The position numbers were made by a program, and so were the translations under genes. Positions 1 to 12,314 of a DNA stretch of 64,000 nucleotides are shown in pieces. The DNA lies in NCBI GenBank assembly GCA_037951105.1, contig JBAMJV010003766.1:62001-126000 (forward strand), in the 5' to 3' direction. The DNA comes from Echinarachnius parma (lineage: Eukaryota; Echinodermata; Echinoidea; Clypeasteroida; Echinarachniidae). Numbering within the stretch: the first letter of the stretch is position 1; each line of letters opens with the position of its first letter. The notes below the pieces were generated by a model. The model was given only the letters and a program-made list of their open reading frames with translations. It searched no databases and was not told the origin of the DNA.

Positions 1-612
1 GCACATTTATCTGCGTCATATTCGACATTCATAATGAGTGAAAATAGATTATTAATACCGGTATAATTACTGAGATTGAGAACTTATATTTACTGGTAGG
101 TGTGCTGGTCATTCCACTTGATCTTTCATAATTCACGTTTTAAACAAATACAGTATTGGCCGTGTAAAATGGATGGTAGGTTGGTATAAAGGTGTAAATA
201 CTCAATTCTCATTCCCTTCCATTGCTTTTCTTCTTGAAATGATTATAACGGTAATACGGATATGATAATTTGTATTAATGATTTGCTGTTGTTGTTTTGG
301 GCTGCACATTCGCAAATTCGAGTGCCCATTAATGAACTACCGTTTCTATTCACGAAAGCTAGTGCGTAAGCATGAATTCCCTTGCACGTATTCGGAAATT
401 GAAATACCATGAAGACCGAACCCAATGATTACCCGGCAATGTGTGACTTTGAATGACCCTTAATGAATTTGATTGAAGGAAGTATAACATATAGCGGGAA
501 AACCTCAAAGAAAAAACATCACATGCCCCGAACCCCCCCCCCCCCCCCCCACCCCCTTTTGAGTAAGACCCAGCTACACTACTCAATAGTTCTTATATTA
601 ATTCTTAAGTAT
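1..612. other. Left edge, no gene seen
   Basis: AT-rich sequence with only short open frames and no domain-like translation. A run of about 20 C near 529-550 is the only distinctive feature. It ends where the (TTGAAA)-type tail of the LINE at 613 begins. Confidence 0.5.
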
Positions 613-1336
613 TGAAATTGAAATTGAAACTTTATTCACCATTCCGTTACAAATATCGCAAGGTAAACCAACAATAAAGCATAGAAACAAAAGGTACAAT
701 TGTGATAAAATGCAAACAAATAAAAGAGTGTCATAACATTTGAATATGGAAATGGAAGGACCTCCTAAAAGTAGGAAATCAACTTATAAACTGAAGATCC
801 AGAGAATTATAGTATTAACAGTAAGTGTTACTATAACTCATCCTCTTCACAACCTTGAAGGGGATGAAACGGATAAAACAGAAAGTACAACAAACTTAAA
901 GGGAAAGTTCCCCCATCATCTATTTACCTTTGATTTAGTTCTCTACACATTAAAACATAATTACATGAAAATATGTCCAATGTTTGCCCTCTGAACAAAG
1001 GAGGAACATCACTCAAAGTCACTCGCTAATCCCATTCGTCGCGTACAGCATGGACCAATGTTGGTCGTATTTGTATGAAATTCTGTTTAAATGTGTATAG
1101 AACATAATCAAAGGTAAATAGATGTTGGGGTAACTGTCCATTTAATTATATATAAATAAATGAATGCAATAAATGAATTATAGCTTAATCCTGACCTTAA
1201 TCCTAAACCAAACCTAACGACATAACATCAGCCTAAACAAATATATTGTGACTTTTTACATTAAATCATGATACAATAATCAATAATTATCTTCCTTCAT
1301 ACAATTATGTAGCAAGTCTTTCTTCAATTTTATTTT

Positions 1337-1865
1337 AAAGGGGTAGTTCAGTTTTGGTATAGAGGGCGCTGCACGAAATTATTATTTTGCGAGGTAATAA
1401 AAAACTGAGTGTAGAATTTAAAAGAGCATACAATCTTTATGGCAGAACAAACTTTATTTGATCAAAATCGGTTCAGAAACGGCTGATATATCAATAAATA
1501 TATCCGATCGGAATAAATCGGGGGCCCAGATTTATTCGATGATTTAAAACAAAATGCCTACACTTTTTTTTTAATTTCAAAAGAGGTTTTTAGGTGGTTG
1601 TTGATGATCTCTCTATCTAATTATTATTTCAACAAAACATCACATGCATAATTTTGTATGAAAAATGGTTGAAACCAATGCTTTTTTACAAAGCGCCCTC
1701 TGGTTTTATAATGGCTCTTTTAAAATGATGACAGGCTTTTTAATTAGTCGATTGTAACTTTCTATACCTTTCGAGCATGGTGGAGTTATAACTATTAATT
1801 TGTAGTGTTATTGTGCAGGTTTTGGTTACTAAAGCTCAGCCATATCAAAACTGTACTACCCCTTT
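1337..1865. mobile_element. MITE family 1, copy a
   Basis: About 529 bp with terminal inverted repeats: it starts AAAGGGGTAGTTCAGTTTTG and ends with the complement of AAAGGGGTAGTACAGTTTTG. It has no coding capacity. Internal marker stretches (ACAAAACATCACAT, GCGCCCTCT) recur in 1866-2424, 23676-24168, 47560-47775, 58190-58330 and 61380-61670. It lies head to head with the next copy inside a LINE. Confidence 0.7.
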
Positions 1866-2424
1866 AAAGGGATAGTTGAGTTCTGGTAAGGAGAGTACAG
1901 TTTTGGTGAAACTGAATTTTAGTAACCAAAACCTGCATCATTACATTACAAACTAATAGTTATAACTAGAAAGGAACACAACATTACAAATGACGTAGTA
2001 AAGATCATGTTATCATTCAAAAAGAGCCGTTAAAACGTAAGAGGGCGCTCTCTAAACACTCATCGGTTTTAACCATTTTGAATAAAATATTGTGAATGTG
2101 ATGTTTTGTTGAAATAGTGATTAGATAGAAAAATAACCAACAACTATTTAAATACCTATTTTGTAACTTTTTGAAAAGAGGAAGCATTTTTTTGAATTTT
2201 TAACGGCTGGTTCAAAATTCTGTAATAAACCTGGGGCCCCAGCTTTATTACAAATTGTTTTATTTATGGATATTTCAGCCGTCTCAGAACCGATTTTGAT
2301 CAAACAAAGATGATTTTATTATTTAAATATTATGCTCTTTCAAATTTTACTCTCAGTTTTTCATTACCTCACAAACAAAAAAAGTAGTCTAGCGCCCTCT
2401 CTACCAAAACTCAACTATCCCTTT
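1866..2424. mobile_element. MITE family 1, copy b (inverted)
   Basis: Second copy of the same element in opposite orientation, directly abutting copy a through a shared TTTAAA. Termini are AAAGGGATAGTTGAGTT and its complement. Together the two copies form an inverted repeat of about 1.1 kb inside the LINE C-terminal frame. Confidence 0.7.
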
Positions 2425-2560
2425 AAAACGTTTACAGTTATACAATGTTTAAGTTCATCTGTAAATTTATTCCATAATAGAGGCGCTTTACATATAAAAT
2501 GTGCGTGTGTGAGTGAAGTTTTTCCGTAATTTACACGATAATCATTTGCAGATCTAGTAC

Positions 2561-3035
2561 GTATTATATTGATGATATTCAATATTACATAAAAATATAC
2601 CTTGAAAGTTAGCTCGAAGCATATTATTATGATAGGAATAAATAAATAATAGCAATTGACATATTCATATAACCAAAATATAGGTAAAATATTGAACTTA
2701 AGACATATGGTTTTGTATGACTACGATATGATGTTTTTAGCAATTATTCTCACAACTCTGTTTTGCAACTAATCATGAGAGTGATCATGAAAATGATCAT
2801 TTTTAATTTGACTTACTTTGCATGACAAACACATAACTTGAAAACCAATGACATATATAATGCCATGTATTGACCAAGCATTGTTTACGAAATAAAGAAT
2901 AATAATAATACAATAACAAATATACACAGTAATACCCATACGATCCGTTTTCAAAAAAAGATGACTTCACAGCATTTTCTAAGTTTATTTACTATCGTTC
3001 TGTGTATGGTCAGTCATCCATGTCACGTACATTGA
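2561..3035. other. AT-rich, no gene seen
   Basis: No domain, tRNA or structured repeat was recognised. The short open frames lack splice context. Confidence 0.4.
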
Positions 3036-3427
3036 TATCTTATAAGGACCACCTTTATGGAATAATCTCCCAGAAAATATCAAAAATGTTAATTCACTCA
3101 ATTCATTTAAATTGAAATATAAAGAGTATCTATTGAATAATTTTTGATATACATGTATTAAGCTAGATAATTTTGATATATATCCAACCTATGTTAATTT
3201 GTAAATTATATATGTAATTCTTCCTACGCTCCTCCTTTTCTTTCTACACTATGTTATTATTCTCATGGGGCTATGCTATAAGTCAAATTTGACTTTGTAT
3301 AGCCTCCAACATTTTCACAATGTACATGTAGTGTTACTTCTTTGTTTGTATTTTATCGTTTTTATCCTTTGTAAATAATGACATGTATATATGTTGCTGA
3401 TGTGGAAAATAAAGTTCAATTCAATTT
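3036..3427 (+). mobile_element. 5'-truncated LINE 3' end
   Basis: The frame starting GPPLWNNLPENIKN and ending KEYLLNNF-stop at about 3150 matches the conserved C-terminal end of LINE ORF2, and resembles GPLLWNSLPENIKN in the copy at 14069-14623. The 3' UTR runs to an AATAAAGTTCAATTCAATTT tail at about 3427. Only the last 35 or so codons remain. Confidence 0.6.
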
Positions 3428-3684
3428 AAAAAGATATTAACTATTGAAGTATTTAGATTTCTAACCATTCCAACACTGGAAAGTTAAATAATTATGTGAA
3501 CAAAGTCAGTGTGATGGGTTAGCAAATATCACTTTATTACATTTTCGCTTATAACTTGGTCTTATAATATCAATTTAAATTTTACACATTACTCAGTGGA
3601 CATATCAGATCACAATATAACACATATCATTAACCATTCATCACTTTCTGCACATGTCAACACTGTTACTAGATCCCTTTAACA
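3428..3684. mobile_element. MITE family 2, truncated
   Basis: Right part of the family whose full copy is at 16653-17022. It shares the AAGATATTAAC...GAAGT, CATTTTCGCT and GTTACTAGATCCCTTTAA stretches. The left half is missing at the LINE junction. Confidence 0.55.
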
Positions 3685-3745
3685 TTTATATACAAATGCA
3701 AGGAATAGTATTCCTGTGATAAATGACCCTTCCTGAATGATAATT

Positions 3746-3912
3746 AGCAAATAATTACCGTTGGTGAAGTCGATGGGACAAACTATCACTTCCGAGGCGA
3801 GCTGGATATAGCTATCTTTCCGAAGCGAAGCTGAGGAAAGATAGCGTATACATTCAGATCGCCGAGGAAGTGATAGTTTGCCATCGCCTGAAACCAAAAG
3901 GTGATTATTTGC
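3746..3912. repeat. Hairpin MITE, about 167 bp
   Basis: Inverted repeat with outer arms AGCAAATAATTACC / GGTGATTATTTGCT and inner arms AAACTATCACTTCC / GGAAGTGATAGTTT around a GC-richer centre. Non-coding foldback element. Confidence 0.6.
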
Positions 3913-5872
3913 TTTATATTCGACATCGAACTTCTAGATCTAGGTCTAGTCTAAGCAGGCCTAGTATTAGTAATAGTATAACTCTAACTCTAAGTACTGT
4001 TACTAGGTTTGATCTACTTACCAACAATATCAATGTTATTCCAATTTCGGTAACAGGGTAACTCCATGACAATTCCATTATTTTATAACAGTTCAAAAGT
4101 CAACTGTAACTCCTTGAAAATTCCAAAATTTAAAACGCGAAATATAATTTCCAACCAAAACAGTTCAAAGTCAACAAACACGAAAATAGAGTCTCCCCAA
4201 CACTTGGTCTAGCGCTTTCAAGACCAAGTCCACGGTCAGACAGTTCGTCAAAATGTATGCTTCCAGCATCGCAATAATCTTGGAACACTTTCAGGCTGAA
4301 CTTAAGTTGTCGCTTTGTTTTTTTACTTTCACTCTCAAGCAAAAAATGTCCATTTCAGCTTCGTTAGAGCTCAAATCTTACGTCGAACAACAGAACAAGC
4401 AGCAAACCGTGTATAGATACGTATCATAACAGCTACTAATAACAGTGCATGCATAGCGTATGCATGCAGCTTCAGTACAGTGCATGCAGTGCAGTGTGCA
4501 TGCTACGTATGCACAACGAATAAAATTAAATTTGTAATTCGCGCGCATACCGTTGAGTTATCATGCACGCCACATCATTTGGGGTACACGGAATTTGAGT
4601 GGCCACGCACGAGCTCCGCACAGTCAAGCCAATGCAACCGCGGAGTGTAGATAGTACTTTACCAATTATCTAGTGAGTGCAACGCACTTTCGCCCAAGAT
4701 ATCTACACAGTGTAATGAAGTTTTCTTCTCCCATCAATGATGGGTGAAACTATGTTTCATCACGTGATTAACTTTTGACCAATCGTAGAGCAAGATTCTT
4801 AGTATGTGGAATATAAACAGTCAATATCTTATTTTCGATTCTCAACGAACAAGAACACAAAAACATGCAATCGTATCGGTTAACACATGAACAAACAGAT
4901 CGAAACGGGGATTTTCATTGTTTCATAATTGCTATATGTTCGGTCATAGTGGCCCAGTGGCTCAATAACGTTAATTATTGGAACACAACAGTTTTAGTTG
5001 GACTGTGGAGGAGTTAACGATGTTTAGTAATGTCAAAGGAGCCCGGACCAACGCAGCTGTAATAAAGAAACAACTGAATTTCGGGCTGATTTGGATTTGC
5101 TATGCACACCAATATTTTAATAAAAGACAAACAAATCCCAGTCGCTCTGTGGTAACTTGAAAGCGTGGGGTACGTCGGTTGTGGACCCTGCGAGGATAGG
5201 CTTGCCAGATTCCACTCTTCTGGAAGAGTGGTGTTTTACTCTTTTTCGAGAGAAATTGTGATCGCTCAATTTTCTCTCGAAATTTCTTTTCTCTCGTTTT
5301 ACTCCTGGAGAGGGTGAACAATTTATTATTTTCGAGTGAAATCGTGGTCACTCCTTTTTTCTCTCGAAAAGAGGGGTTTCCTTCTTGAAATGATTTTTCT
5401 GTTTTTGTTTAGTTTTTTTTGTTTTTACTTTTTACTGCTTGTTCACTCTTTTTATATTAAGAGTCAATAATAGATCAGGGCATGCCCATACTTACCACTT
5501 GAACTTTATATACGCTTTAAACAAATAATGCAAGGTTAACCCAAACAAATAATTTTGTTTCAAAAGCAAACTAAAATATAAACATATGATGATGAGCCCT
5601 ATTTATGAAAAAAAAGCATTACACGTTGTAATAAATACTTTCCTTACCAGAAGTAGTAACCATTATGTTTGTCTTTCCATAACGTTCCAACTATATACCT
5701 TTGAATTGTATGATGTTATGCACGAACAAAAAAAACTTGCTATGTTGTTTACCAAAGGCTTTGATAACGGTGGACAATTTTCCTACCGTACTCTTTCTAA
5801 GACATACTCAGCTAAAACGAAAGTATCGCAAATGGTTTAAGAACTGTTGAACCGCTGCATGCGGACTGCGGA
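3913..5872. other. Region 3' of gene A, no gene seen
   Basis: Downstream of the stop of gene A. It contains short alternating TGCATGC/TACGTA stretches near 4440-4510 and a patch at 5220-5370 rich in CTCTCGAAA/TTTCGAGAG that could fold. It may include the 3' UTR of gene A, but no poly(A) signal was assigned. Confidence 0.4.
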
Positions 5873-6133
5873 TTAGACGGTTGATGTTTTTGTATCACCC
5901 TGGTGACGTCCAGCGGAAGATGCGGTGCCTGTGGGCTTACTTCTAGAAGTCGATGATTGCGATTCGATGCGTTCCCGCCACAGCTTCCTGACTCTTGGAT
6001 TCATCCCGAAGGACCAGAAGATGAGGACACCCTGTGCGGAGGAGGCGATGCTGAAGATGTAGTACATGACAGGTGATCTTACAGCAGCGGCTATGTATCC
6101 CACAGACCAGCTGAACCCCATCAGACTTGATAT
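5873..6133 (-). CDS. Gene A last exon: TM6-TM7 and cytoplasmic tail
   Basis: Terminal exon of a family-B-like 7TM receptor. The minus-strand acceptor (..CTCTCCAG) opens in phase 0 on ISSLMGFSW, the start of TM6, and continues to TM7 (MYYIFSIASSAQGVLIFWSF). A Ser/Thr-rich tail of about 40 residues ends at a stop at 5873. It is 261 nt and collinear with the last exon of gene B, which opens with the same residues. The G-S/T-W motif in TM6 and FW in TM7 are usual in secretin/adhesion/methuselah-type receptors. The tail carries several Ser/Thr that could be phosphorylated (inference). Confidence 0.85.
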   Translation of the reverse strand: MSSLMGFSWSVGYIAAAVRSPVMYYIFSIASSAQGVLIFWSFGMNPRVRKLWRERIESQSSTSRSKPTGTASSAGRHQGDTKTSTV

Positions 6134-6453
6134 CTGGAGAGACATAAACACAAGAATTTCATATGCAAAAAGTACATCCGTCCACATATTATCTTTATAT
6201 TTAAATTTTAAATATTTACATTTGAAATGGCGGGGAAATCATGGACAATAAGAATCATTGATAATCAAATTTGATGAAATATAATTAGATGCGTCTACCG
6301 ATTGTAATTTATATCATTAAAACATGTTAGTGTCACAACCTCATAACACCAGAACGAACTGTTATCCCTTTTAAATAACTGTTTCACTTTTCAAAGCTTT
6401 TTTCATGTTTTAGTATCAATGAAGAGATCGTTCTATCGAATATTTAACTCTAC
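6134..6453 (-). other. Gene A final intron
   Basis: Intron of 320 bp. The donor GTAGAG follows ...LLIYVK and the acceptor lies before ISSLMG. Nothing else is recognised in it. Confidence 0.7.
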
Positions 6454-7937
6454 CTTGACATAGATGAGTAGTTCCTTCTTCCTGTCAGATGTCTTGTCGT
6501 TCTGGAGGATTCTCGAATCATTCTTTGAAGCTCTCACTCCGCGGATAGTCAGCGCAAAGAAGACTGCATTCAGCATCAGACTGATGCCTAGAGGCACCAG
6601 GAACACGATGATATTCGATGTAAAGGGGTTTATCCAGCAGTGTCTTCCACCATATACCAGTGGAAGAGACAGATCCTTTCCCCAAATGAAGACAAACACA
6701 CAACAGGCAACCATCAGGAGTGGAAGCAGCCAACCCCAGATGCAGTATCGCAAGAACCTCTTCCTGATATCAGACTTTCCCTGCTGCGGACGAATGTTTG
6801 TTGAAGAAAAGCTGCGGAAGAGAGTCCAGGCCAGGACCGTCATCCAGGAAAATGCCGCAAGAAAGAAGAAGTGAGCCAGAATCGCGACTGCCTGACATGC
6901 TACGGGCCAGGGTGGGAGGTACGTTGCAGGGTATTCCAGGAGTAACTGGGCTATCATCAGTGCAACGATGAAGTTGATGATGGTAATCCCTTGAAGATTT
7001 TGCAGCGACTTAAGGACCAAATAGGTGACCAGAGTAGCAAGAAGGCATAGAGTGGAAACTCCGAACAATGCGTGGCTTGTTATTGTCTGAGCCCTGGAAA
7101 ATTGGCTATAAAAATACCAACCTTCTATATATTTAGACGACCAACAAATAACAGCATTGCCGTTGGGTAACAAAATAAAGTCATCTGGTTGTACTTTGAT
7201 ATTGTTGAACACAATAATTGTTACATTGTTCTCAAGTTCTAGATCGAAGACATGTATCTCCACATGAGGGCAGTCCATGATGTTGTTGGGTACACCACAT
7301 AACTCGAATTCTCTGCGTATGGAGGCATTACTATCAAGAGTGTATAAGGTGGTGTTCGTCCATATGATTGGGCTGATGTAGGTGTTGTTAAAGTAAACGT
7401 AATGTGACCCGTTCGTCTCAACAGCTAGGAAAAGAGTTGGCTCACCGTAATACCATATTCCAGAGCAGTCAGAAGAATTGGTTCCTGATACAGGACAGGT
7501 CTGGATAAGGCCAATTTCAGTTTCGGAACAGACTGAAGTGTTGAATATCTTCGTGAAATTTGTAATTGTCCCTTCGATTTCTGTCCGAGTCGGAAGTTCA
7601 ATGTTCAAGACTTCAATATATTCATACGAAGCAAAAGTCACGTTGGTTGCAGGATCAAGTTCAGTCAGTTGGACTATAGTTCTAGTAAGATAACCGAATC
7701 CCTCAAAGCAATTGTGTCGAAGTCTGTCAGGGAACGAGCTGTTGACGGAGAAGGAAGTTTCGATGAAGTCACATGGAGGCCAAGCGGTATCTTCAGGCAG
7801 GCATTGTGCGTTGATGAAGACAAAACCCTGAGGACACCGAATTTGAATTGAAAGGGCAGGGTCTAAGTCTGGAATCAAGTAGCTTTCAGGTGGTATGAAC
7901 GCGTCCGGTATTGCAAGCGGTGAACTACCAGAAAAAC
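6454..7937 (-). CDS. Gene A receptor exon: Cys-rich ectodomain and TM1-TM5
   Basis: Open frame of 494 codons without a stop. The first half is an extracellular region with many N-glycosylation sequons (NFT, NTS, NSS, NGS, NNT, NTT, NVT) and paired Cys. The second half holds five hydrophobic segments. Family-B hallmarks are Cys before TM3 (VACQAV) and CW in the second extracellular loop (GGRHCWINP). No GPS/GAIN autoproteolysis motif is seen. The phase-1 acceptor TTATACAG at 7938-7939 fits the phase-1 donors of the SRCR exons. The frame also extends upstream to an ATG at 7962, so a separate short product is the alternative. Compared with gene B, the somatomedin B, stalk and first ectodomain parts are absent. 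The donor after LLIYVK matches gene B. Confidence 0.8.
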
Positions 7938-9370
7938 CTGTATAAGTTGGAACGTAAAACATGATTAAGGATTTACTGTTGTTGTTTTTTTATAGGGTTG
8001 GTATACCTAATCGACCCATTAAATCGTATGAAATAACGTGTACTATAATGTTGCTTAGCCTTAAAACACTTGTCCCTTATAGATATTCCCAGGGCGAGGA
8101 GGGAGAGGGTGGCTCAACGATATAGGATATTGTGTCTGATCGTTACCACATTTTGCATGCGCTTTGTTGAGCATGTAACCAACATGAGCACAAAAAATCA
8201 ACCAAACTCATTTTGAGTTTCCCGATGTATATCTTGTCATTAAACTTGTGGTATTGGAAGGTGTCAACATTATACATATCGGACTGCAGTGAGATCCCGC
8301 AGTAGCCCGCGCTTGAACGATGTGCGCGACGCGCTCTTTGAAATGCGTTATGGCCGCAAGGGAACGATGCGTCATCGCGCACGTGAACAAAACATGCATT
8401 TGATAGCGCGCACTAGCTGAACGGGACGCGGCGGCCTCCCGCTTGGAACGAATTTCGAGTGCGCGCAATTTAAAACTCCGCGCAAAACCGTTCCAAGCGG
8501 GATCCCGCGGTAGGACGGTAGTGATAATTTTGATGCCTCCCCATAAACAGGAAAATTATTTTTAATTTGTTTAATTGTATTCCTTATTATGGAAACATAT
8601 GAATCCAGGAACGCTTGTCGATCGTAAAAAATATATATTATAATAGCAAATTTTAGCAATCGTAATTTGTGTAAAACATCCATTCCCCTTCTGCCTAGAA
8701 TACCCTCTCCCGATACAACATAGTGGCGTAGCCACCCAGAAGAGTATGACAACACTTATCACACCGTGAATGTGAGGTCTGTGTGCAGACCGTCAAACAG
8801 AACCTATCCGGAGATAATATAGCGCCATCTCACGGTAGGACTCTGGACAACTCCTGAGGAAGATCATGTTCAAAACGTCAAGTCAGTGAGATGATTGTAG
8901 AAAAATAAAGTGTTTAGATCTGCCAATTCCATTATGTAATAATAGAGGCCTAACACCACTCCGTGATGCATATTTCAATACTATTTAAATATAAATAGCT
9001 TGGTTAGTATAGTCTCCAAGTGCACGTGACAATATCGAAATTTAGAGTGAAAGAAGCAAAAGTAAATTATATGTCATTAATTGTAAAAAACATAATACGA
9101 TTCTACCTGTAATTTAAAACATCATGTCCAGTTGTTCACATGTTAATTGTTATTAATCAAGATACCAGGCTTGTAAAATAAAAGGCCTCTTAAAAACGTT
9201 ATTGCATGCAATCACTAGAGCAGGTTTGACTGTATACATATCAAATAACATACTCTCATATACAAGAGGAGGCTCAGCGATGAAGGCTTCTGCTACAATC
9301 CCCGCTTCTTGTCCGTCTTGTCCTTCAACATCTTTGAAGATAAAAGAACAGGGGGTTTTCATAAAGGTTC
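7938..9370 (-). other. Gene A long intron, distal part
   Basis: Intronic in the proposed gene A model. A GC-rich block at about 8280-8520 contains CCCGCTTGGAACG and its complement, indicating a small inverted-repeat insertion. No exon was recognised. Confidence 0.45.
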
Positions 9371-9640
9371 AAAGTTTAACTTAACTCTAAGTTGGACCTA
9401 ACTATTATGGAAGGCCGTTAGTTTCTTTGTAAAATTATTTAAACACTTCTTCTTTAAAGACACAACGTTTTATAAAATCAGTTAATTTTGTTTATTATCA
9501 AGGAGCCTGAAATAATTGATATATTTTGTTGTTGGAAGTTTCCAATACTTGCATGTTTGCTTTTGAATAATATTTTATTTCATGGCTACAAATGGCTTTC
9601 CATAATTGTTAAGTCTAACTTGGAGTTAAGTTTAACTTAA
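9371..9640. repeat. Hairpin MITE with 45-bp arms
   Basis: The left arm begins AAAGTTTAACTTAACTCTAA and the right arm is its near-complement, ending at 9640. Both arms extend through TTATGGAAGGCC / GGCTTTCCATAA. The core is non-coding and AT-rich. Confidence 0.65.
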
Positions 9641-9746
9641 AATCTGTTTGAAACACCCCTGACATATATTTTTGACAGCAAGACTGGTTTCATAATTGGA
9701 AACACTTATTTTTCTTACGCTAAATATAATGTATGATCTTTTGATG

Positions 9747-10299
9747 TTAAAGTGATACCTGTAAAGTGTCAGGTATTGCACAAAATGACATTTGAGACTT
9801 CAATCCTATATCAATATCATTGTAAAATACAATTGAAAGATTTGTGAAAGTTTGAAAGAAAACGAACACTGTTTACCTAGTGAAAAAACGAATATTGAGT
9901 TCATATTTTATCACCGAATACTGATGGTCTGCCATACATTTGTCGAAGTAATGAATGATCCGATTGAGATATTCGCACCCGTGTATGTTTACACACGTAG
10001 TACATAATTCATGGAATTTGAACTCGCTCGGCTCAAAGTTCAATCTCCGGAATGTTCTCACGCGTGCTGCATGCGGACGTTCTCAGCTAAGACAATTGTA
10101 CTTTTTATCAAAAGCGTTAATTAACGCTTTTGAAATAATGATTTTCAATGATAATTATCTTCATACCAAAGGGACATTTGAAAAAATCTAACCCTATTTT
10201 ATTCTTCTCTTACCATAAGGTAAATAACACGGCAGAAGAGAAACGAGGAAGCTCCAAGTATTTTTCGTGGAGTTAGACACTTTACAGGCATCACTTTAA
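9747..10299. mobile_element. MITE family 3, full copy
   Basis: About 553 bp with terminal inverted repeats TTAAAGTGATACCTGTAAAG (left) and the complement of TTAAAGTGATGCCTGTAAAG (right). Diverged copies are at 19460-19750 plus 21901-21935, about 44900-45000, and 56049-56425. No coding frame. Confidence 0.7.
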
Positions 10300-10581
10300 T
10301 GCTACAAACTTTAGAGTTCATTTGATCGAAATTTGGTTGACAATTATGGTCAGTCTGAAAATTTTTGTAGCAATATTCTCAGCATTTGAAAAGAAAATTG
10401 CGAGTAGTATGAACAACGTCATAATTGGCCAATAAATAACCATGTCTCCCAAATCTTACATATCATTTAGTATTTCTTCGGTTAGATACGTAATAATATT
10501 TGTTTTGATTTTGAGTTGAAATTACTACTGACTGTTGATATTCTGATATTGATTGATAATTCCATAAAACATTTTTACAGA

Positions 10582-10860
10582 TTAGGACAATGATATAATA
10601 TGGATGAAATACGCACCCCATGGTTGAGTAAAGGAATCGAAGGATCGTGAAGACTGAGTATCTGCTCCACTGAATGACGTCAGTGATCCTCCGCCTGAAG
10701 ATGCCATGTCTGGTTTATAGTGGAAAGTAAATAGTCGTAATACAAATATAACTAAACTTTGAGTTCTACTGCCGCTGCTACTAAACACAACGATAACGGT
10801 AGGAGATATAAGTAGAAGAACAGCAACAGCAATGACACGGCTGTATAGCCGCGATAATTC
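10582..10860 (-). other. Open frame with a membrane-like segment; possible exon
   Basis: A minus-strand frame reads a hydrophobic stretch (VIAVAVLLLISPTVIVVF) followed by Ser/Gly-rich sequence (MASSGGGSLTSFSGADTQSS), then a donor-like GGGTGCGT. It lies within the long intron of gene A. It could be a cassette exon or the start of an unrelated small gene. No family was recognised, and there is no counterpart in gene B. Confidence 0.2.
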
Positions 10861-11077
10861 TTACATAATGTATCTATATCATGAAAATGTTTATTTTGGC
10901 ATCCCATCTTTCGTTTGTCAGTTTCCCCAGAGTTATATAGCTCTCGATTACCGTATATACATCCAGGAAAATAAAAACATAAAATAGGGCACATGTTTCT
11001 GACATTATTTGATCAATTTGACTAGTATTTGCGCACTTGCTATCATATCTACAGGATATATTTAGTGCATTGTATAC
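10861..11077. other. Intronic, nothing recognised
   Basis: AT-rich sequence between the uncertain exon and the ATGT microsatellite. Confidence 0.4.
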
Positions 11078-11172
11078 AGGGTATGTATGTATGTATGTAT
11101 GTATGTGTGTATGTATGTATGTATGTATGTATGTATGTATGTATGTATGTATGTATGTATGTATGTATGTAT
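11078..11172. repeat. (ATGT)n microsatellite
   Basis: About 23 copies of TATG/ATGT with one GTGT interruption. It sits just past the remnant of the somatomedin B exon boundary in gene A, where similarity to gene B ends. Confidence 0.95.
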
Positions 11173-11216
11173 AATAATGGTGTTCCTGTAGCCTTTAAAA
11201 TTAACCTACATTTTAT

Positions 11217-11252
11217 AGGAGGAACTGCATGTTGAGAAATGGACAAAGAACG
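11217..11252 (-). pseudogene. Remnant of the somatomedin B exon splice acceptor
   Basis: Minus-strand sequence TCAACATGCAGTTCC, with the preceding TTCTTTGTCCATTT, nearly matches the 3' end of the gene B intron and the first bases of its big exon at 36538-36570. Similarity stops within a few bases of the exon start and no Cys-rich frame follows. Gene A therefore has the splice boundary but not the somatomedin B domain. A nearby stretch (11175-11205) matches an earlier part of the same gene B intron, which points to rearrangement. Confidence 0.65.
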
Positions 11253-11882
<630 letters not shown>

Positions 11883-12221
11883 CCAGGAGTAGAGCAGAGT
11901 TATTGGAGCACACTGCTCCGGCGTCTTCACTATGCAAACAGTTGTGCTGCAAGTATCCGTAATGGTCGCACTCCCTGATGTCAGCCTCTGACCCGTTACA
12001 GATAACTTCGTCCAGAAAGATAGGTCCTGTTCCTTCGCCGAAGAAGGCCTGTCCTGGTGCCGAACTGGCCCCAATATGTCCCAGCATAACACAGACCACC
12101 GAGGCATCACGTACGTCCCAGTTGTCATCACAAATAGTGGACCAAGAACCATTGTAGAAGACCTCTACTCTGCCTTCGAACGAGTCACTGCCTCCGACAA
12201 GTCGCACTTGAGAGACGTCAC
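11883..12221 (-). CDS. Gene A SRCR domain exon
   Basis: The acceptor ATTCCTAG opens in phase 1 on DVSQVRLVGG and the exon encodes one complete SRCR domain to GAVCSNNS. It has six Cys (TIC, VVC, VIC, REC, HNC, AVC), the group A-like pattern, plus the conserved VRLVGG, CDDNWD and MLG motifs. SRCR domains are extracellular ligand-binding modules in innate immune and adhesion receptors. I place the 3' end at 11883 because CTGG|GTGAGTACC is a strong donor in phase 1, which keeps frame to the receptor exon. The ancestral exon ran to 11579. The domain differs from the gene B copies at only about a dozen residues. Confidence 0.75.
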
Positions 12222-12314
12222 CTAGGAATATCAAGAAGGCAACAAGAAACCTTAATGTTTATTTTATGCAAATATCTTTGCATAATGTCGGCTAGATTGC
12301 AATAATAATCTTAC
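12222..12314 (-). other. Gene A first intron
   Basis: Intron of 93 bp between the signal-peptide exon (donor GTAAGA) and the SRCR exon. The matching gene B intron is over 3 kb because of inserted elements. Confidence 0.7.

Larger units (their letters stand above)
613..2560 (-). mobile_element. 5'-truncated LINE, interrupted by two MITEs
   Basis: Read on the minus strand, 2560-2425 encodes a frame containing APLLWNKFTDELK, typical of the C-terminal part of non-LTR retrotransposon ORF2. It continues after the insert at 1337-2424 as FKIKLKKDLLHNC and reaches a stop near 1282. A 3' UTR follows and ends at 613 in a short TTCAAT-type tail, characteristic of LINE 3' ends. The two coding pieces fit across the inserted MITE pair, so the LINE was there first. 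Segment 700-830 is repeated at 61680-61800. Confidence 0.65.

Noticed and set aside
7962-7964. ATG at 7962 as start of gene A
   Set aside because: There is no signal peptide after it, an in-frame stop lies just upstream, and a phase-compatible acceptor lies at 7938. A splice entry is preferred but the ATG is not excluded.
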